From: Akkermansia muciniphila
Lineage (GTDB): Bacteria > Verrucomicrobiota > Verrucomicrobiia > Limisphaerales > BJHT01
Length of the DNA: 64,000 nucleotides
Assembly (NCBI GenBank): GCA_945861535.1
Contig: CAMAUZ010000015.1
Location: forward strand, 1-64,000
Reading direction: 5' to 3'
Position numbers and translations under genes: made by a program
The notes under the pieces: generated by a model
Databases searched by the model: none
What the model saw: only the letters and a program-made list of their open reading frames with translations
What the model was told of the DNA's origin: nothing
Shown: piece after piece, positions 36,012-44,816 of the stretch
How the letters are laid out: each line of letters starts with the position of its first letter
How positions within the stretch are numbered: the first letter of the stretch is position 1

Positions 36012-36190
36012 TGGGCAACCCCTGCGGGGTTGTGTTCGCACGGCTCCCAAACCAGGGGTCATGCGACCCCTGGCTATTCAGGGGGAACCCCGCCGGGGTT
36101 CGGGACTGGTGCGACGGATGTCCGGGGGTGTCGCTCGTCCCTCGCGCCACCCCCGGCTATTCATGGGGAACCCCGCCGGGGTTCACCCGG
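36012..36190. repeat. REP palindromes right of the transposase
   Basis: CAACCCCTGCGGGGTTG, CCAGGGGTCATGCGACCCCTGG and two AACCCCGCCGGGGTT hairpins, interspersed with GGCTATTCA spacers. They mirror the left-hand set at 35428-35515. Confidence 0.85.
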
Positions 36191-36265
36191 GGGTGGCCAG
36201 CAGCCGTTGGATTAACCCTCATGCCTGTTGGTAATTCCAACCCAGAATCCCAACGGGATTCCGGC

Positions 36266-36436
36266 CTCCAGCCCAGGGTTGCGAGGAACGAGCTACCCTG
36301 GGAAAGCAGTTCGATATTTCACAACCCCAACGGGGTTGCGGCCCACGGGTGGCTGGATGCCGCAACCCCGTTGGGGTTGAAGCAATTTTCCGGTGCCGAC
36401 CCAGGGGAGCTCGTTCCTCGCAACCCTGGGCTGGAG
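36266..36436. repeat. Large nested inverted repeat
   Basis: CTCCAGCCCAGGGTTGCGAG and its inverse CTCGCAACCCTGGGCTGGAG, each extended by a GGAACGAGCT block, enclose an inner palindromic pair built on CAACCCCAACGGGGTTG. A further AACCCCGTTGGGGTT follows at 36442-36456. Confidence 0.88.
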
Positions 36437-36504
36437 GACACAACCCCGTTGGGGTTGCCGAGAGTCGCGGGACACGCACCTGGTGACCCAGCATTCTTCG
36501 AATC

Positions 36505-36632
36505 GGAAAGTCCCGGCAGGGACGACAGAGGCGGGACGACGCACCGCATCTTTCGTCCCTGACGGGACTTGGTTCGCTGCCGACGCGGACCCAGCACTGA
36601 AGTGCTGGGCTATTTTCTTTCGCCCGCTGGGC
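36505..36632. repeat. 128-nt direct repeat, left copy
   Basis: Begins GGAAAGTCCCGGCAGGGACG and ends TCTTTCGCCCGCTGGG. It contains its own inverted pair (TCCCGGCAGGGACGA mirrored by TCGTCCCTGACGGGA) and CCCAGCACTGAAGTGCTGGG. It is matched almost base for base at 36835-36962. Confidence 0.85.
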
Positions 36633-36640
36633 TGAAGGCG

Positions 36641-36724
36641 GGTAGGGCGCGGTGTCCTCACCGCGCCGCCGAGAACCGGGGGCGTCCGGGTGGACGGCGG
36701 CGGGGTGAGGACACCCCGCCCTAC
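36641..36724. repeat. Family F hairpin (copy 2)
   Basis: GGTAGGGCGCGGTGTCCTCA on the left and TGAGGACACCCCGCCCTACC on the right, with a GC-rich loop. Related to 8500-8579. Confidence 0.85.
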
Positions 36725-36834
36725 CTCGGGGAGAATCCCAGTTTCTTGCAACGGCCTGTGTCCGCGGGCGCAGTCCCGCAGGGACGACCGAAAATAGCCC
36801 AGCACTTCAGTGCTGGGTTGGTGGCCGGGGAACC

Positions 36835-36962
36835 GGAAAGTCCCGGCAGGGACGAAAGAGGCGGGACGACGCACCGCTTCTTTCGTCCCTGCCGGGACTT
36901 GGTTTGCTGGCAACGCGGACCCAGCACTGAAGAGCTGGTCTCTTGTCTTTCGCCCGCTGGGC
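36835..36962. repeat. 128-nt direct repeat, right copy
   Basis: Same length and order of blocks as 36505-36632 with scattered substitutions. The segment 36781-36830 adds an inverted fragment of the same unit (GCCCAGCACTTCAGTGCTGGG). The block from 35992 to 37075 therefore holds only repeats and no gene. Confidence 0.85.
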
Positions 36963-37075
36963 GGACACGGCGAACCAAGCGGATGCATCTGAACCATGAT
37001 GCGCCCCGTATCGAGCACCATTTCTTGGAGACGGCTTTGGCGATGGTATAGGCGGGACGAAGGCCAATCGGTGGA

Positions 37076-40027
37076 TTACGGCCCGTAAATCATCAACTTC
37101 GGCAGTTTTTCCTTCAGCGCAGCTACAGCAGCGTTGCTCACCCCCGTGCAGCCGCTGATAACGAGCGTCTCTAGCGAAGCCAAGTCGCCGAGCGGCTTGA
37201 GGTCGCACACCCCCGAGCACCCTTTTAGGTAGAGTACTTTCAAAGAATCCGAGCCCGCGAGAGGATTTAGGTCGCTCACCTCTGAGCACCCGTTGAGCGA
37301 GAGAAAGATTAAGGAATCTAAATTCGAGAGCGGTTCGAGGGCGGTCACACCCGTGCAACCGTTTAGATTGAGTGAGACTAAGCCCGCCAAACCCGCCAGA
37401 GGCTGAAGGTCTCGAACATGTTCGCGTCGGCACCAGGCGGGCAAATCTCGACCTAAGACCAACTGCTCCTGCACCGACGGGAAGGTGACTGGATTGAGAT
37501 ACCGGGCGAGTTCGGCGAGGACGGCCGTACTCGGATCGTTGACATAGGTCGCGAGCTCCCCAAGCGCGTCCGGAGAGCCAATGGTGCCAAGAGCATGAAT
37601 GATGGCCACGCGGTGCCCGATGGATTCCGCATGCAGGCCGACGAGGAGCGGTACCGCGAGCTCGCCGCATGAGGCTAGAGCCTGCGCATCGGCAATGGTG
37701 TGAGGCGGGATGAACCCCTTGCGCAGCGCGTCGATTTGTTCACGGAGCTTCCGGTCCATGGCGACGACGGCGGCGATCTGCATGAGAAGGAGGTGGGCAC
37801 CATGTCTGGCTCGGCTCTGAGTGGCACTTTCGGTCTTGGGTGCTGGGAACCGGAGTATGATTTCTGCAATGAAGGCGTTCAGCTTCGTAGGCTCCGGTGC
37901 GGCACGCATGGCGGTGAAGCGGAGGACTGGCATCCAAATGGGGTCGGTGGCGTGCGTCGCTCGCTCGACGAGATGCTTCCGATCGAGCAGCGCATATCGG
38001 GAAGCGGCGAGCAGTTCCTTGAAGGTATTGTGGATGAATTCGATCCCGTCGCCCCTGCCTCGGCGGAGCAGACCGCTTAGAGTGAGAAAACCACGCAGGA
38101 TGTCCTGCGGCGGGGACGCTTCGCCGGCTGGGAGCGTAGCTATGTGCGCTGCGATAATGACGTTCACGTCTGGTTCGGGCAGGACCGACAAGCCGACCTC
38201 GAACATCTGGGTGGCGATGCCGGCGAGGATGGGAATTTTACCCAAAGAGTTGGTGAGCATATCGTAGCAATGCCACACGCTTTGGCCTGGTTTGACCGCC
38301 TGGTCGTGCGGGGCACGTCGGCTAAGGAGCATATCAACCAGTTTGTCGCATACCTCGAGGTCGTTCTGCGGCAGGTCGGCATCCGTCCCGAGGTGGAGGG
38401 CGCAGATCGCGGCTGCAAGGAGCGGGTTGGTCATCAAGCGCCCCAGCGGGGGGTTGCGGATGATCTGCTGCTCGAGGCGTTTCGCCTTCTGAGCCATGTC
38501 ACGCACCTTGCCGGTGTACTCGAAACGCTGGGCGACGGCGTCGTGCCAGTGAGTAATGAACATGCTGCGGTCGGCCGGTGAAAGGTCCGTAACGAGGGCG
38601 TGGGAAAAATCAAGCTTGCCCGGCCAGCCCGCCTCGACGGCGTCGGGCCGGCTAGTGATGACGTAGTGGCATGCTGGATAGGCCTCGATCCACCGGCGGA
38701 CTTCGCTGGCGAGGGTAGTGCGGAAGCGCTCAGGCACTTCGTCCACGCCATCAATGAGGAAGATGACGCGGCCTTTGGCGAGGTAGTCTTCAAAGAATTG
38801 AATTGGTACGGGGATGCTAGATGGGGCGACTTTCTGGAGTGCGCCCAATGGGTCGGGGAGTTTGCCAGCCTCGTAGTCACGTAGTCGGAGCAGTAGTGGA
38901 AGTTTGTCCACCCAGGGGCTTTTCGAGGGGATAACTTCTTCGGAGACTTCAGGTGGCTTCCCGGTAGCAAAGCTTTGTAGGTATTTCCCATCAAGCCTGA
39001 ATTCAGCGACCGCAGCTGCGGCTGAATCAATTATCGCAGCGAGACGTGGTGTTGCACAAGTCACAGCGATCCAGCGGAGCAAAGTGGATTTACCGCATCC
39101 CGCATGACCGGTGACGATGAGTCGAGGGGTCTTCGTGGGTAATCCGTCAAGCAGCTTATCCGCGCGGAGCGACTGTTCGGGCTTTCCTGAATTTGTCGCA
39201 GAAAGTGAGAGCGCGACGTAGGCGACAGTGAGCTCGTAGTTGCGCGCCTCCTCGTCCTTGAGGGTTATGCCTGGGAGGTCGAGATAGTTGTTCTGAATGC
39301 GGATGGCTTCTCGCAGACGGGTGTCAAATTCGGAAAAAGATACGGCGTCCACCTTGCCGGTTTTTGCCTCCTTGGCCATTCGTGCCGCAGCTATGTCTGA
39401 CCCGGTTGGCGCTGCGCCACGGCCAAGTTGTGCGGCAGGCGCGGCGAGCTTTCTGGCTGATGCGCGCAGACGCTCGGCGGCGGTTTTAATGTCTCGCTCG
39501 ACGACTTTCGTGAGTTCGTCAGCGGATTTGAAACTCTGCGCCAGCATGGGACGCAGTCCGCCCGTCTCGGTTTGCTTGAAGAAGCGCTGCACCGCCTGAA
39601 GCTGTGCCAGTTGCTCAGCGAGGGTCGGGGAGTTCACGTCAATCTCGGCGTTGCGGACGCAGCGGTACAGGAGCACCTGCGGCCGCTGCTGTCCGCCCGA
39701 CTCGTGCAAATCATAGGCGGTCGCAAACTCCGCCTCCGTGCCGGTCATCTCCGCCTTGGTGCGCGGATCGAACAGCCCGCTCGGCACCCCGAGGCGGGTC
39801 CACACGAGAATCATGACGATGTCGAAGTCCGCGACCGGGTCGTTCTGGAAAATGACGCGCTGCGCCTCGCCCACACCGGACGCACTCATCTTCCACGTCC
39901 GGAATTTGACCGGGCAGACGACGCTCTCGATATGGTCGCGGGAAGCGAGCAAGGCATCGCGCTCCGGCGCCATGTCGCCGGGGCAGCCGATGAAGACGTT
40001 CAGGGTTTTGGAGGTGTTTTTTGCCAT
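37076..40027 (-). CDS. NACHT NTPase with DUF4062-like N-terminus and C-terminal leucine-rich repeats (bacterial NLR-like)
   Basis: A 983-residue STAND NTPase, probably a phage or stress sensor. Residues 8-125 form a DUF4062-like domain (LNVFIGCPGDMAPERDALL, then IVMILVWTRLGVPSG and GTEAEFATAY). A helical linker follows. The NACHT core starts near 300 with Walker A GHAGCGKST (307-315), Walker B FLIDGVDE (423-430) and the TSRP sensor (458-461). Residues 480-760 are the winged-helix and helical bundle region; about 800-860 shows a HEAT-like repeat (GHRVAIIHALGTIG). The last 107 residues contain four 23-residue leucine-rich repeats of the form LxxLxLxGCxxVxDLxPL, each with a Cys. There is no operon partner and the effector domain is not an obvious nuclease or pore; the N-terminal domain may be the effector. 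The gene has visibly less GC-rich third positions than its neighbours and borders the REP/transposase island, both consistent with horizontal acquisition. Confidence 0.88.
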   Translation of the reverse strand: MAKNTSKTLNVFIGCPGDMAPERDALLASRDHIESVVCPVKFRTWKMSASGVGEAQRVIFQNDPVADFDIVMILVWTRLGVPSGLFDPRTKAEMTGTEAEFATAYDLHESGGQQRPQVLLYRCVRNAEIDVNSPTLAEQLAQLQAVQRFFKQTETGGLRPMLAQSFKSADELTKVVERDIKTAAERLRASARKLAAPAAQLGRGAAPTGSDIAAARMAKEAKTGKVDAVSFSEFDTRLREAIRIQNNYLDLPGITLKDEEARNYELTVAYVALSLSATNSGKPEQSLRADKLLDGLPTKTPRLIVTGHAGCGKSTLLRWIAVTCATPRLAAIIDSAAAAVAEFRLDGKYLQSFATGKPPEVSEEVIPSKSPWVDKLPLLLRLRDYEAGKLPDPLGALQKVAPSSIPVPIQFFEDYLAKGRVIFLIDGVDEVPERFRTTLASEVRRWIEAYPACHYVITSRPDAVEAGWPGKLDFSHALVTDLSPADRSMFITHWHDAVAQRFEYTGKVRDMAQKAKRLEQQIIRNPPLGRLMTNPLLAAAICALHLGTDADLPQNDLEVCDKLVDMLLSRRAPHDQAVKPGQSVWHCYDMLTNSLGKIPILAGIATQMFEVGLSVLPEPDVNVIIAAHIATLPAGEASPPQDILRGFLTLSGLLRRGRGDGIEFIHNTFKELLAASRYALLDRKHLVERATHATDPIWMPVLRFTAMRAAPEPTKLNAFIAEIILRFPAPKTESATQSRARHGAHLLLMQIAAVVAMDRKLREQIDALRKGFIPPHTIADAQALASCGELAVPLLVGLHAESIGHRVAIIHALGTIGSPDALGELATYVNDPSTAVLAELARYLNPVTFPSVQEQLVLGRDLPAWCRREHVRDLQPLAGLAGLVSLNLNGCTGVTALEPLSNLDSLIFLSLNGCSEVSDLNPLAGSDSLKVLYLKGCSGVCDLKPLGDLASLETLVISGCTGVSNAAVAALKEKLPKLMIYGP

Positions 40028-40141
40028 GCGGAGCGGACGGGAGAATTCAACAGATGCCCGCGCTTGCCCAGCAATTCCTGAGCAGGGGGGAGCGAGGACG
40101 CAGTGTCACATGGACGATCCGGGGGCGGAATCGGCGGTCCG

Positions 40142-40276
40142 GTGGGGCGGGCTTCCAGCCTGCCAGTTCGGGCGGCATCCGTGCCGCCCGTTTCCTTGGC
40201 GGACGTGCGGCGCGGCGGAGTTCGGGACCCGGGGCAGGGATGCCCCGTAACTGGCAGGCAAGGATGCCTGCCCCAC
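40142..40276. repeat. Family A repeat (copy 3)
   Basis: GTGGGGCGGGCTTCCAGCC on the left and GGCAAGGATGCCTGCCCCAC on the right, with the GGCATCCGTGCCGCC inner palindrome. It lies upstream of the NACHT gene and downstream of the symporter gene. Confidence 0.85.
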
Positions 40277-40314
40277 ACGCACGGCGGCTGCCCACGGCTT
40301 GGCTCGGCGCGTGG

Positions 40315-41640
40315 CTACCGGCGGGCGGCGCGGGCTTCGGCGCGGGTTTCCTGGGCGTCCACGACGGCGGTGGTCACGATGTCGGAGCCGACGTTGGTCA
40401 TGGTGCGTACCATGTCGAGCAGGCGGTCCACGCCGAGGACGATCCCGATGCCTTCGGGCGGCACGTTAAAGGTCGCCAGCAACCCCGCGATCAGCGGCAG
40501 CGAGGCGCCGGGGATGCCCGCGACGGCGACCGCGCTCAGCACCGCGAGCAGCAGGAGCGTGACCTGCTGGGCGAGGGAAAGTTCGATGCCGAACACCTGC
40601 GCGACGAAGAGCACGACGCAGCCTTCGTAGAGCGCCGTGCCGCTCATGTTCATCGTGGTGCCCAGCGGCAACACGAAGCCGGCGACGCTGGGGCGGAACC
40701 GGAGTGTTTCGCGGGCGCAATCGAGCGCGGCGGGCAGGGTGGCGTTGCTGGAGCTGGTGGAGAAGGCCGTGATCAACACGGCGCGGATGTCGCGGAAGAA
40801 TTGGAGCGGCCGGCGGTCGGTCCAGAATCGCAGCCACAGGGACATGGTGCCGAACAGGTGCAGCAGCAGCACGGCGATGCACCCGAGCGCGAACACGCCG
40901 AGCGCGAGCAGGATGTCCACGCCGATCTTCACGATCACGCTGTAGATCATCGCCGGCACCGCGTAGGGCGCGAGGCGCAGCGCGAAATGAACAATGCCGG
41001 TCATCAGCTCGCTCACGAGCTCGAGGGTTTCCTGGAGTTTGCGCCGCTTCTCCTCGGCGAGCTGCGTGCCGACCGCGCCGACCAGGATGGCGAAAAGGAT
41101 GAGCGGCAGTACATCGCCGATGGTGTTGTTGGTGTGGCCGACGACGGCGCCAAAGAGGTTTTTCGGCATGAACATTTCGACCAGGGTGACGAGGTTCATC
41201 TGGGGCGTCGTGGCACCGGCGGTGATGTGTTTCTGCGCGGCGCCGCCGAATTCCTGGAGCAGCCGTTCCTTGGCCGCCGGATCAAGGCGGCCGCCGGGTT
41301 GCAGGAGGTTCATCATGATCAGGCCGAGCGCCACGCCGATCGACATGTTGAGGAAGAAGAGGGTGAAGGTGCGGCCAGCGAGCGGGCCGAGTTTGTCGAG
41401 CCGGCCGAGCTGCACCACGCCAGCGGCGAGCGAGGCGAACACGAGCGGGATCACCACGAAGAAGAGCATCCGCAGGAAGACCTGCCCGACCGGGTCGAGC
41501 ACCTGGGTGGAAACCTGGCGCATGAATTCGAGCGCGCCGGGGGACGTGCGGCCGATGAGGAGCGTGGCGAGGCCGGCCACGCTGCCCAGGACAAGGCCGA
41601 TGAGAATACGGTTGGCGAGGGGACGGTTGGTCGCAGCCAT
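40315..41640 (-). CDS. Dicarboxylate/amino acid:cation symporter (DAACS family)
   Basis: A 441-residue membrane transporter that imports C4-dicarboxylates or glutamate/aspartate with Na+ or H+. The elevator-fold landmarks are present: the serine-rich hairpin AFSTSSSNATLP, the substrate helix PLGTTMNMSGTALYEG, and the late GIPGASLPLIAGLLATF and DRLLDMVRTMTNVGSDIV. The Asp in DRLLDM and the Asn in TMTNV correspond to conserved cation/substrate residues of GltPh-like proteins. ATG 41640 precedes the first helix with only ten polar residues. Neighbours give no hint of the substrate, so a specific symbol (dctA, gltP) is withheld. Confidence 0.93.
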   Translation of the reverse strand: MAATNRPLANRILIGLVLGSVAGLATLLIGRTSPGALEFMRQVSTQVLDPVGQVFLRMLFFVVIPLVFASLAAGVVQLGRLDKLGPLAGRTFTLFFLNMSIGVALGLIMMNLLQPGGRLDPAAKERLLQEFGGAAQKHITAGATTPQMNLVTLVEMFMPKNLFGAVVGHTNNTIGDVLPLILFAILVGAVGTQLAEEKRRKLQETLELVSELMTGIVHFALRLAPYAVPAMIYSVIVKIGVDILLALGVFALGCIAVLLLHLFGTMSLWLRFWTDRRPLQFFRDIRAVLITAFSTSSSNATLPAALDCARETLRFRPSVAGFVLPLGTTMNMSGTALYEGCVVLFVAQVFGIELSLAQQVTLLLLAVLSAVAVAGIPGASLPLIAGLLATFNVPPEGIGIVLGVDRLLDMVRTMTNVGSDIVTTAVVDAQETRAEARAARR

Positions 41641-41802
41641 GATAAGCGGCGAGGCTGCGGCGCGCGGGGCGGGTTGTCCAACGGGATTTGCCCGGGGCGC
41701 GAGATCATCGCGGGTACCGGAATTTGCACCCGCGTGGGAATATCGTGTGGCACGGAGGAAGCGCGTGTTTTCACGACCCCGATGCACCGCCGCCGGATGC
41801 GA

Positions 41803-41860
41803 GGGCGCGTGTGCTCCCCGGGGAGCGCACCCGGCGCGGTGAGGGCAGACGCGTCCTACC
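41803..41860. repeat. Degenerate family F hairpin
   Basis: GGGCGCGTGTGCTCCCCG and the distal GGTGAGGGCAGACGCGTCCTACC keep only part of the inverted symmetry of family F. Confidence 0.5.
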
Positions 41861-41903
41861 AGTCCCTTCCCCTTGTTGCGTCTTTTTGCGTTCTTTGCGG
41901 CCA

Positions 41904-42878
41904 TCACTCCCCGATCCGAATCTGTCCGGCCATCGCGCGCACTTTGGCGAGCGGCGGCAGGGTGCCGGCGCGGACTTGCACGGCGGCGGTAGCGGTGGCG
42001 ACGCCCCAGCGCAGCCATTCGAGCGGCGGTGCGTCCGCGAGAATTTGCAGCGCCGCCGCCGCCAGCAGCGAATCTCCCGCGCCCACCGTGTTGCACACCG
42101 GCACCTTCGGAATGCGCGCGAACGCCGCGAGATTCTCGCGTCCATTCACGAGCAGCCCGCCCGCACCCGCGCGCGAGACGAGCACCCAGCCACCCGTGGC
42201 TTCCGACATTTCCCGCGCCGCGCGCAGCACGGCGGCGTCAGTGCGCAGCTTGCGCCCGCACCACAGCTCCAGCTCGAATTCGTTGGGCTTGACCAGGAAC
42301 GGCCGCTCGCGCAGGCCGGGCGGCAGAGCCGGGCCATCGCAATCCAGCAGCGTGCGCACGCCCGCGGCGTTCGCCAGGCGCAGCATGCGGCCGTAAGTCG
42401 TCACCGGAGCCTGGCGCGGGAGACTTCCGGAAATAATGAAGAGGCCGGCGCGACGCAGTTCGTCCGCGGTCGCCGCGAAGGTCGCCGTCCACTCGGCGCG
42501 GGTGAAGCGCGGGCCGGGCTGGTTGAACCGCAGTTGCGGCCCGGCGTCCTGCGTCACCATCACGTTGGTCCGGCTGTCACCGGCGAGCGGGATCACGCGG
42601 GCGGCCAGCCGGCGGTCCGTGAGCTCGTGCGCCAGTTCGTCCCCGGCCCGCCCGCCCAGCGGAATCAAGAGCCGTGGATTTCCCCGCAGATGCTGCAACC
42701 AGCGGGCGACGTTGATGCCCTTGCCGCCGGCCCAGCGCGATTCGGCGCTCAGGACATTCTTCTCATCCCAACGGATGCGATCGACGCGCCACTCGGCGTC
42801 GATGGCGGGATTGAGCGAGAGGACGAGCGGGACAGGCGCACACGGCGACGGGGCGGGGAGCGGGGATTTTGATTTCAT
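41904..42878 (-). CDS. PfkB-family sugar kinase, 1-phosphofructokinase-like
   Basis: Phosphorylates a sugar or sugar phosphate with ATP; the closest subgroup is LacC/FruK (tagatose-6-phosphate or fructose-1-phosphate kinases). It has 324 residues. The first PfkB signature is AGGKGINVARWL (residues 50-61). The second is CNTVGAGDSLLAAA, with the catalytic Asp269 in GAGD. LNPAIDAEW near the N-terminus is the typical FruK/LacC opening (LNPAID). No PTS genes are nearby, so the substrate is unresolved. The ATG at 42878 is preferred because upstream codons read through a CACGGATG-type repeat. Confidence 0.88.
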   Translation of the reverse strand: MKSKSPLPAPSPCAPVPLVLSLNPAIDAEWRVDRIRWDEKNVLSAESRWAGGKGINVARWLQHLRGNPRLLIPLGGRAGDELAHELTDRRLAARVIPLAGDSRTNVMVTQDAGPQLRFNQPGPRFTRAEWTATFAATADELRRAGLFIISGSLPRQAPVTTYGRMLRLANAAGVRTLLDCDGPALPPGLRERPFLVKPNEFELELWCGRKLRTDAAVLRAAREMSEATGGWVLVSRAGAGGLLVNGRENLAAFARIPKVPVCNTVGAGDSLLAAAALQILADAPPLEWLRWGVATATAAVQVRAGTLPPLAKVRAMAGQIRIGE

Positions 42879-42894
42879 CGTAAAAGCTGGAATT

Positions 42895-42938
42895 GAACCA
42901 CGGATGCACACGGTTGAGCACCGATGCACGCGGATGCG
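42895..42938. repeat. Short tandem repeat of the CACGGATGCACACGG type
   Basis: Tandem 8-12-bp units GAACCACGGATGCACACGG and CACGCGGATGCG, related to the repeats at 18608-18640, 57927-58048 and 62573-62603. A half palindrome (AAGCGGCCTGAAGGCCGC) follows near 43040. No gene is recognised between 42939 and 43237. Confidence 0.65.
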
Positions 42939-43237
42939 AAAGGCACGTTCGCGGCGGGCAGCGCGGGCGCGCGGTGTTTACGCCGCTTCACCGTCCGAAC
43001 ACCGCACCGCATCCGAACACGCCCGGACGCTCCACGTTGAAGCGGCCTGAAGGCCGCGCTCCGCCGGCGCGCATCCCGAACCGCGCGCACCGTCGCACGG
43101 GCATTTTGGAAAATGAATGCCATTCGCGACGGGGCCGTGTTTCTATGCGCCGAAGCTCGGCCTCACACCGCGTGCCCGGCGGCGGGCGGCGGCGCGTGAA
43201 TCCCGAACGCACCGGCACCAACACTCGATTCAAAGAC

Positions 43238-43657
43238 ATGCGCATTCTGGCCCTGGACCACGGCACCGTCCGCATCGGCGTCGCCATCAGCGACGAGCTG
43301 CGGATGATCGCGCATCCGCTGGAGTTCATCCCGGCCGAGCCATTTGCGGGCTTCATCACGCGGCTGCAAACCATCCTGCGCGAGAAGCCCGCGAGCCTCA
43401 TTCTCATCGGCATGCCGCGCAACATGGACGGCTCGTACGGCCCCGCCGCCGGGAAGGTCCGCGACTTCATCGCCGCGCTGCAACCGCTGGTGGCCGTGCC
43501 GATCAAGACGTGGGACGAACGCCTGACCTCCGCGCAGGCGCATCGTTCGCTCAAGGAGGCGAACGTCCGGCAGAGGGATCGCAAAGACAAAATCGACAAG
43601 ATGGCCGCGGCGATTTTGCTGCAAAGTTATCTCGATGCCGCGCCGCCAGTGTCGTAG
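43238..43657 (+). CDS. ruvX: RuvX/YqgF family putative Holliday junction resolvase
   Basis: A 139-residue RNase H-fold protein, the YqgF/RuvX family, essential in many bacteria and linked to pre-16S rRNA 5'-end processing and to Holliday junction resolution. The first acidic residue is Asp7 in ILALDHGTVRIGVAIS. Conserved blocks LILIGMPRNMDGS and PIKTWDERLTSAQA supply the second and third. The C-terminal RKDKIDKMAAAILLQSYLD is the family end motif with its acidic residue. ATG 43238 gives the canonical length; the frame is open upstream but not conserved. Confidence 0.93.
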   Translation: MRILALDHGTVRIGVAISDELRMIAHPLEFIPAEPFAGFITRLQTILREKPASLILIGMPRNMDGSYGPAAGKVRDFIAALQPLVAVPIKTWDERLTSAQAHRSLKEANVRQRDRKDKIDKMAAAILLQSYLDAAPPVS

Positions 43658-43737
43658 CCGCAACGATGCGGTCGGCGCGCCGGCTTCCAGCCGCACCAAC
43701 GCGTCCAAACAACAGCAGCCCCACCTTTGACTCGCCT

Positions 43738-44802
43738 ATGAAACGCCCGCTCCCCGCTGAACCTACGGGCACCGACTCATCCACCGCTCCCGCGCTGACA
43801 CGACCGGAACCGACTCGACGCCGCCGCTCCGACGAGGACGGGACGCCACTCGCCGCCGACTCCCCTGCCCCGCTGCGGTTCAAGCTCGTCATCGCCTACG
43901 ACGGCACGAATTACGAAGGCTGGCAGGTGCAGAAGACCGGCACCGGCGTGCAGCAGCTCGTCGAGGAGGCGCTGGCGAGAATTTTCCCGAGCGCCCCGCG
44001 GTTGCACAGCTCCAGCCGCACGGACACGGGTGTTCACGCGCTCGGCATGGTCGCGCATCTGGACCTGCAGCCCGACGAGTTTCGCATGCCCGTCCGCAAG
44101 CTGCTGCTCGCGCTCAATCATTACCTGCCGCCGGACATCCGCGTGCAGCGCGCGGCCCGGTGCGCGTCCGGGTTTCATGCGCGCTTCGATGCCACCGGCA
44201 AGGAATACCGCTATCTGGTCTGGAATCACGCGGCAATGAATCCGCTGCTCCGCACGCAGGCGTGGCACGTCACGCGCCCGCTGGACCTGCGCGCCGTCCG
44301 CGCCGCCGCGCCGCTGTTTGTCGGCGAACACGATTTCAAATCGTTCGCCGCCGCGACGGGTTACGAGCGCGAGACCACCGTGCGCCGCCTCACGCGGTGC
44401 GTGGTGCGCAAGCATGGGCCGTTGCTCACGTTCATCATCGAGGGCAACGGGTTCCTGTACAAAATGTGCCGTGGCATCGTGGGCACGCTCGTGCAGGTCG
44501 GGCTGGGAAAAATCAATGCCGCGGACATCCGCGAGATTCTCGCGCAGCGCGACCGACGCGTGGCGGGGATGACGGCGCCGGCGCACGGGTTGGTGTTGTG
44601 GCGGGTTTTCTATGGCAAGGGCGTGGGCGCGCGGGAGGGCGATGGGACCGATGGGACCGATGCGACGGAGGGGACGGAGGGGACGAATAAGACTGAGCGG
44701 AACGAGCGCACGCCGCGGGTGCCACGAGTGCCGCGCACGCCGCGCACGCCGCGCACCGCACGCACGCCCCGCGTGCCGCGGACAGCCCGCACGGATGCCT
44801 GA
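43738..44802 (+). CDS. truA: tRNA pseudouridine(38-40) synthase
   Basis: Isomerises U38, U39 and U40 in the anticodon stem of many tRNAs. The protein has 354 residues; the enzyme core is residues 46-300. The catalytic Asp96 is in SSSRTDTGVHALG. Further motifs are AYDGTNYEGWQVQ, FHARFDATGKEYRY (which flips the uridine) and FLYKMCRGIVGTLV. Two unusual ends are attached: a 45-residue Pro/Arg/Asp-rich N-terminal extension and a C-terminal tail of about 50 residues. The tail is entirely low complexity, first GTDGTDATEGTEGT and then RTPRVPRVPRTPRTPR. It is encoded by a 9-bp minisatellite. Followed after 14 nt by trmL. Confidence 0.94.
   Translation: MKRPLPAEPTGTDSSTAPALTRPEPTRRRRSDEDGTPLAADSPAPLRFKLVIAYDGTNYEGWQVQKTGTGVQQLVEEALARIFPSAPRLHSSSRTDTGVHALGMVAHLDLQPDEFRMPVRKLLLALNHYLPPDIRVQRAARCASGFHARFDATGKEYRYLVWNHAAMNPLLRTQAWHVTRPLDLRAVRAAAPLFVGEHDFKSFAAATGYERETTVRRLTRCVVRKHGPLLTFIIEGNGFLYKMCRGIVGTLVQVGLGKINAADIREILAQRDRRVAGMTAPAHGLVLWRVFYGKGVGAREGDGTDGTDATEGTEGTNKTERNERTPRVPRVPRTPRTPRTARTPRVPRTARTDA
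44637..44799 (+). repeat. 9-bp minisatellite forming the truA 3' end
   Basis: Successive 9-nt units (GATGGGACC, GATGCGACG, GAGGGGACG, then GTGCCGCGC, ACGCCGCGC and variants) run to the stop codon. Nine is a multiple of three, so the tail stays in frame at any copy number. Confidence 0.85.
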
Positions 44803-44816
44803 GCCGCGCTGTCGCC

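Noticed and set aside
36293-37021. Open frames through the REP island
   Set aside because: They translate palindromes and direct repeats only; no independent start signal or domain.
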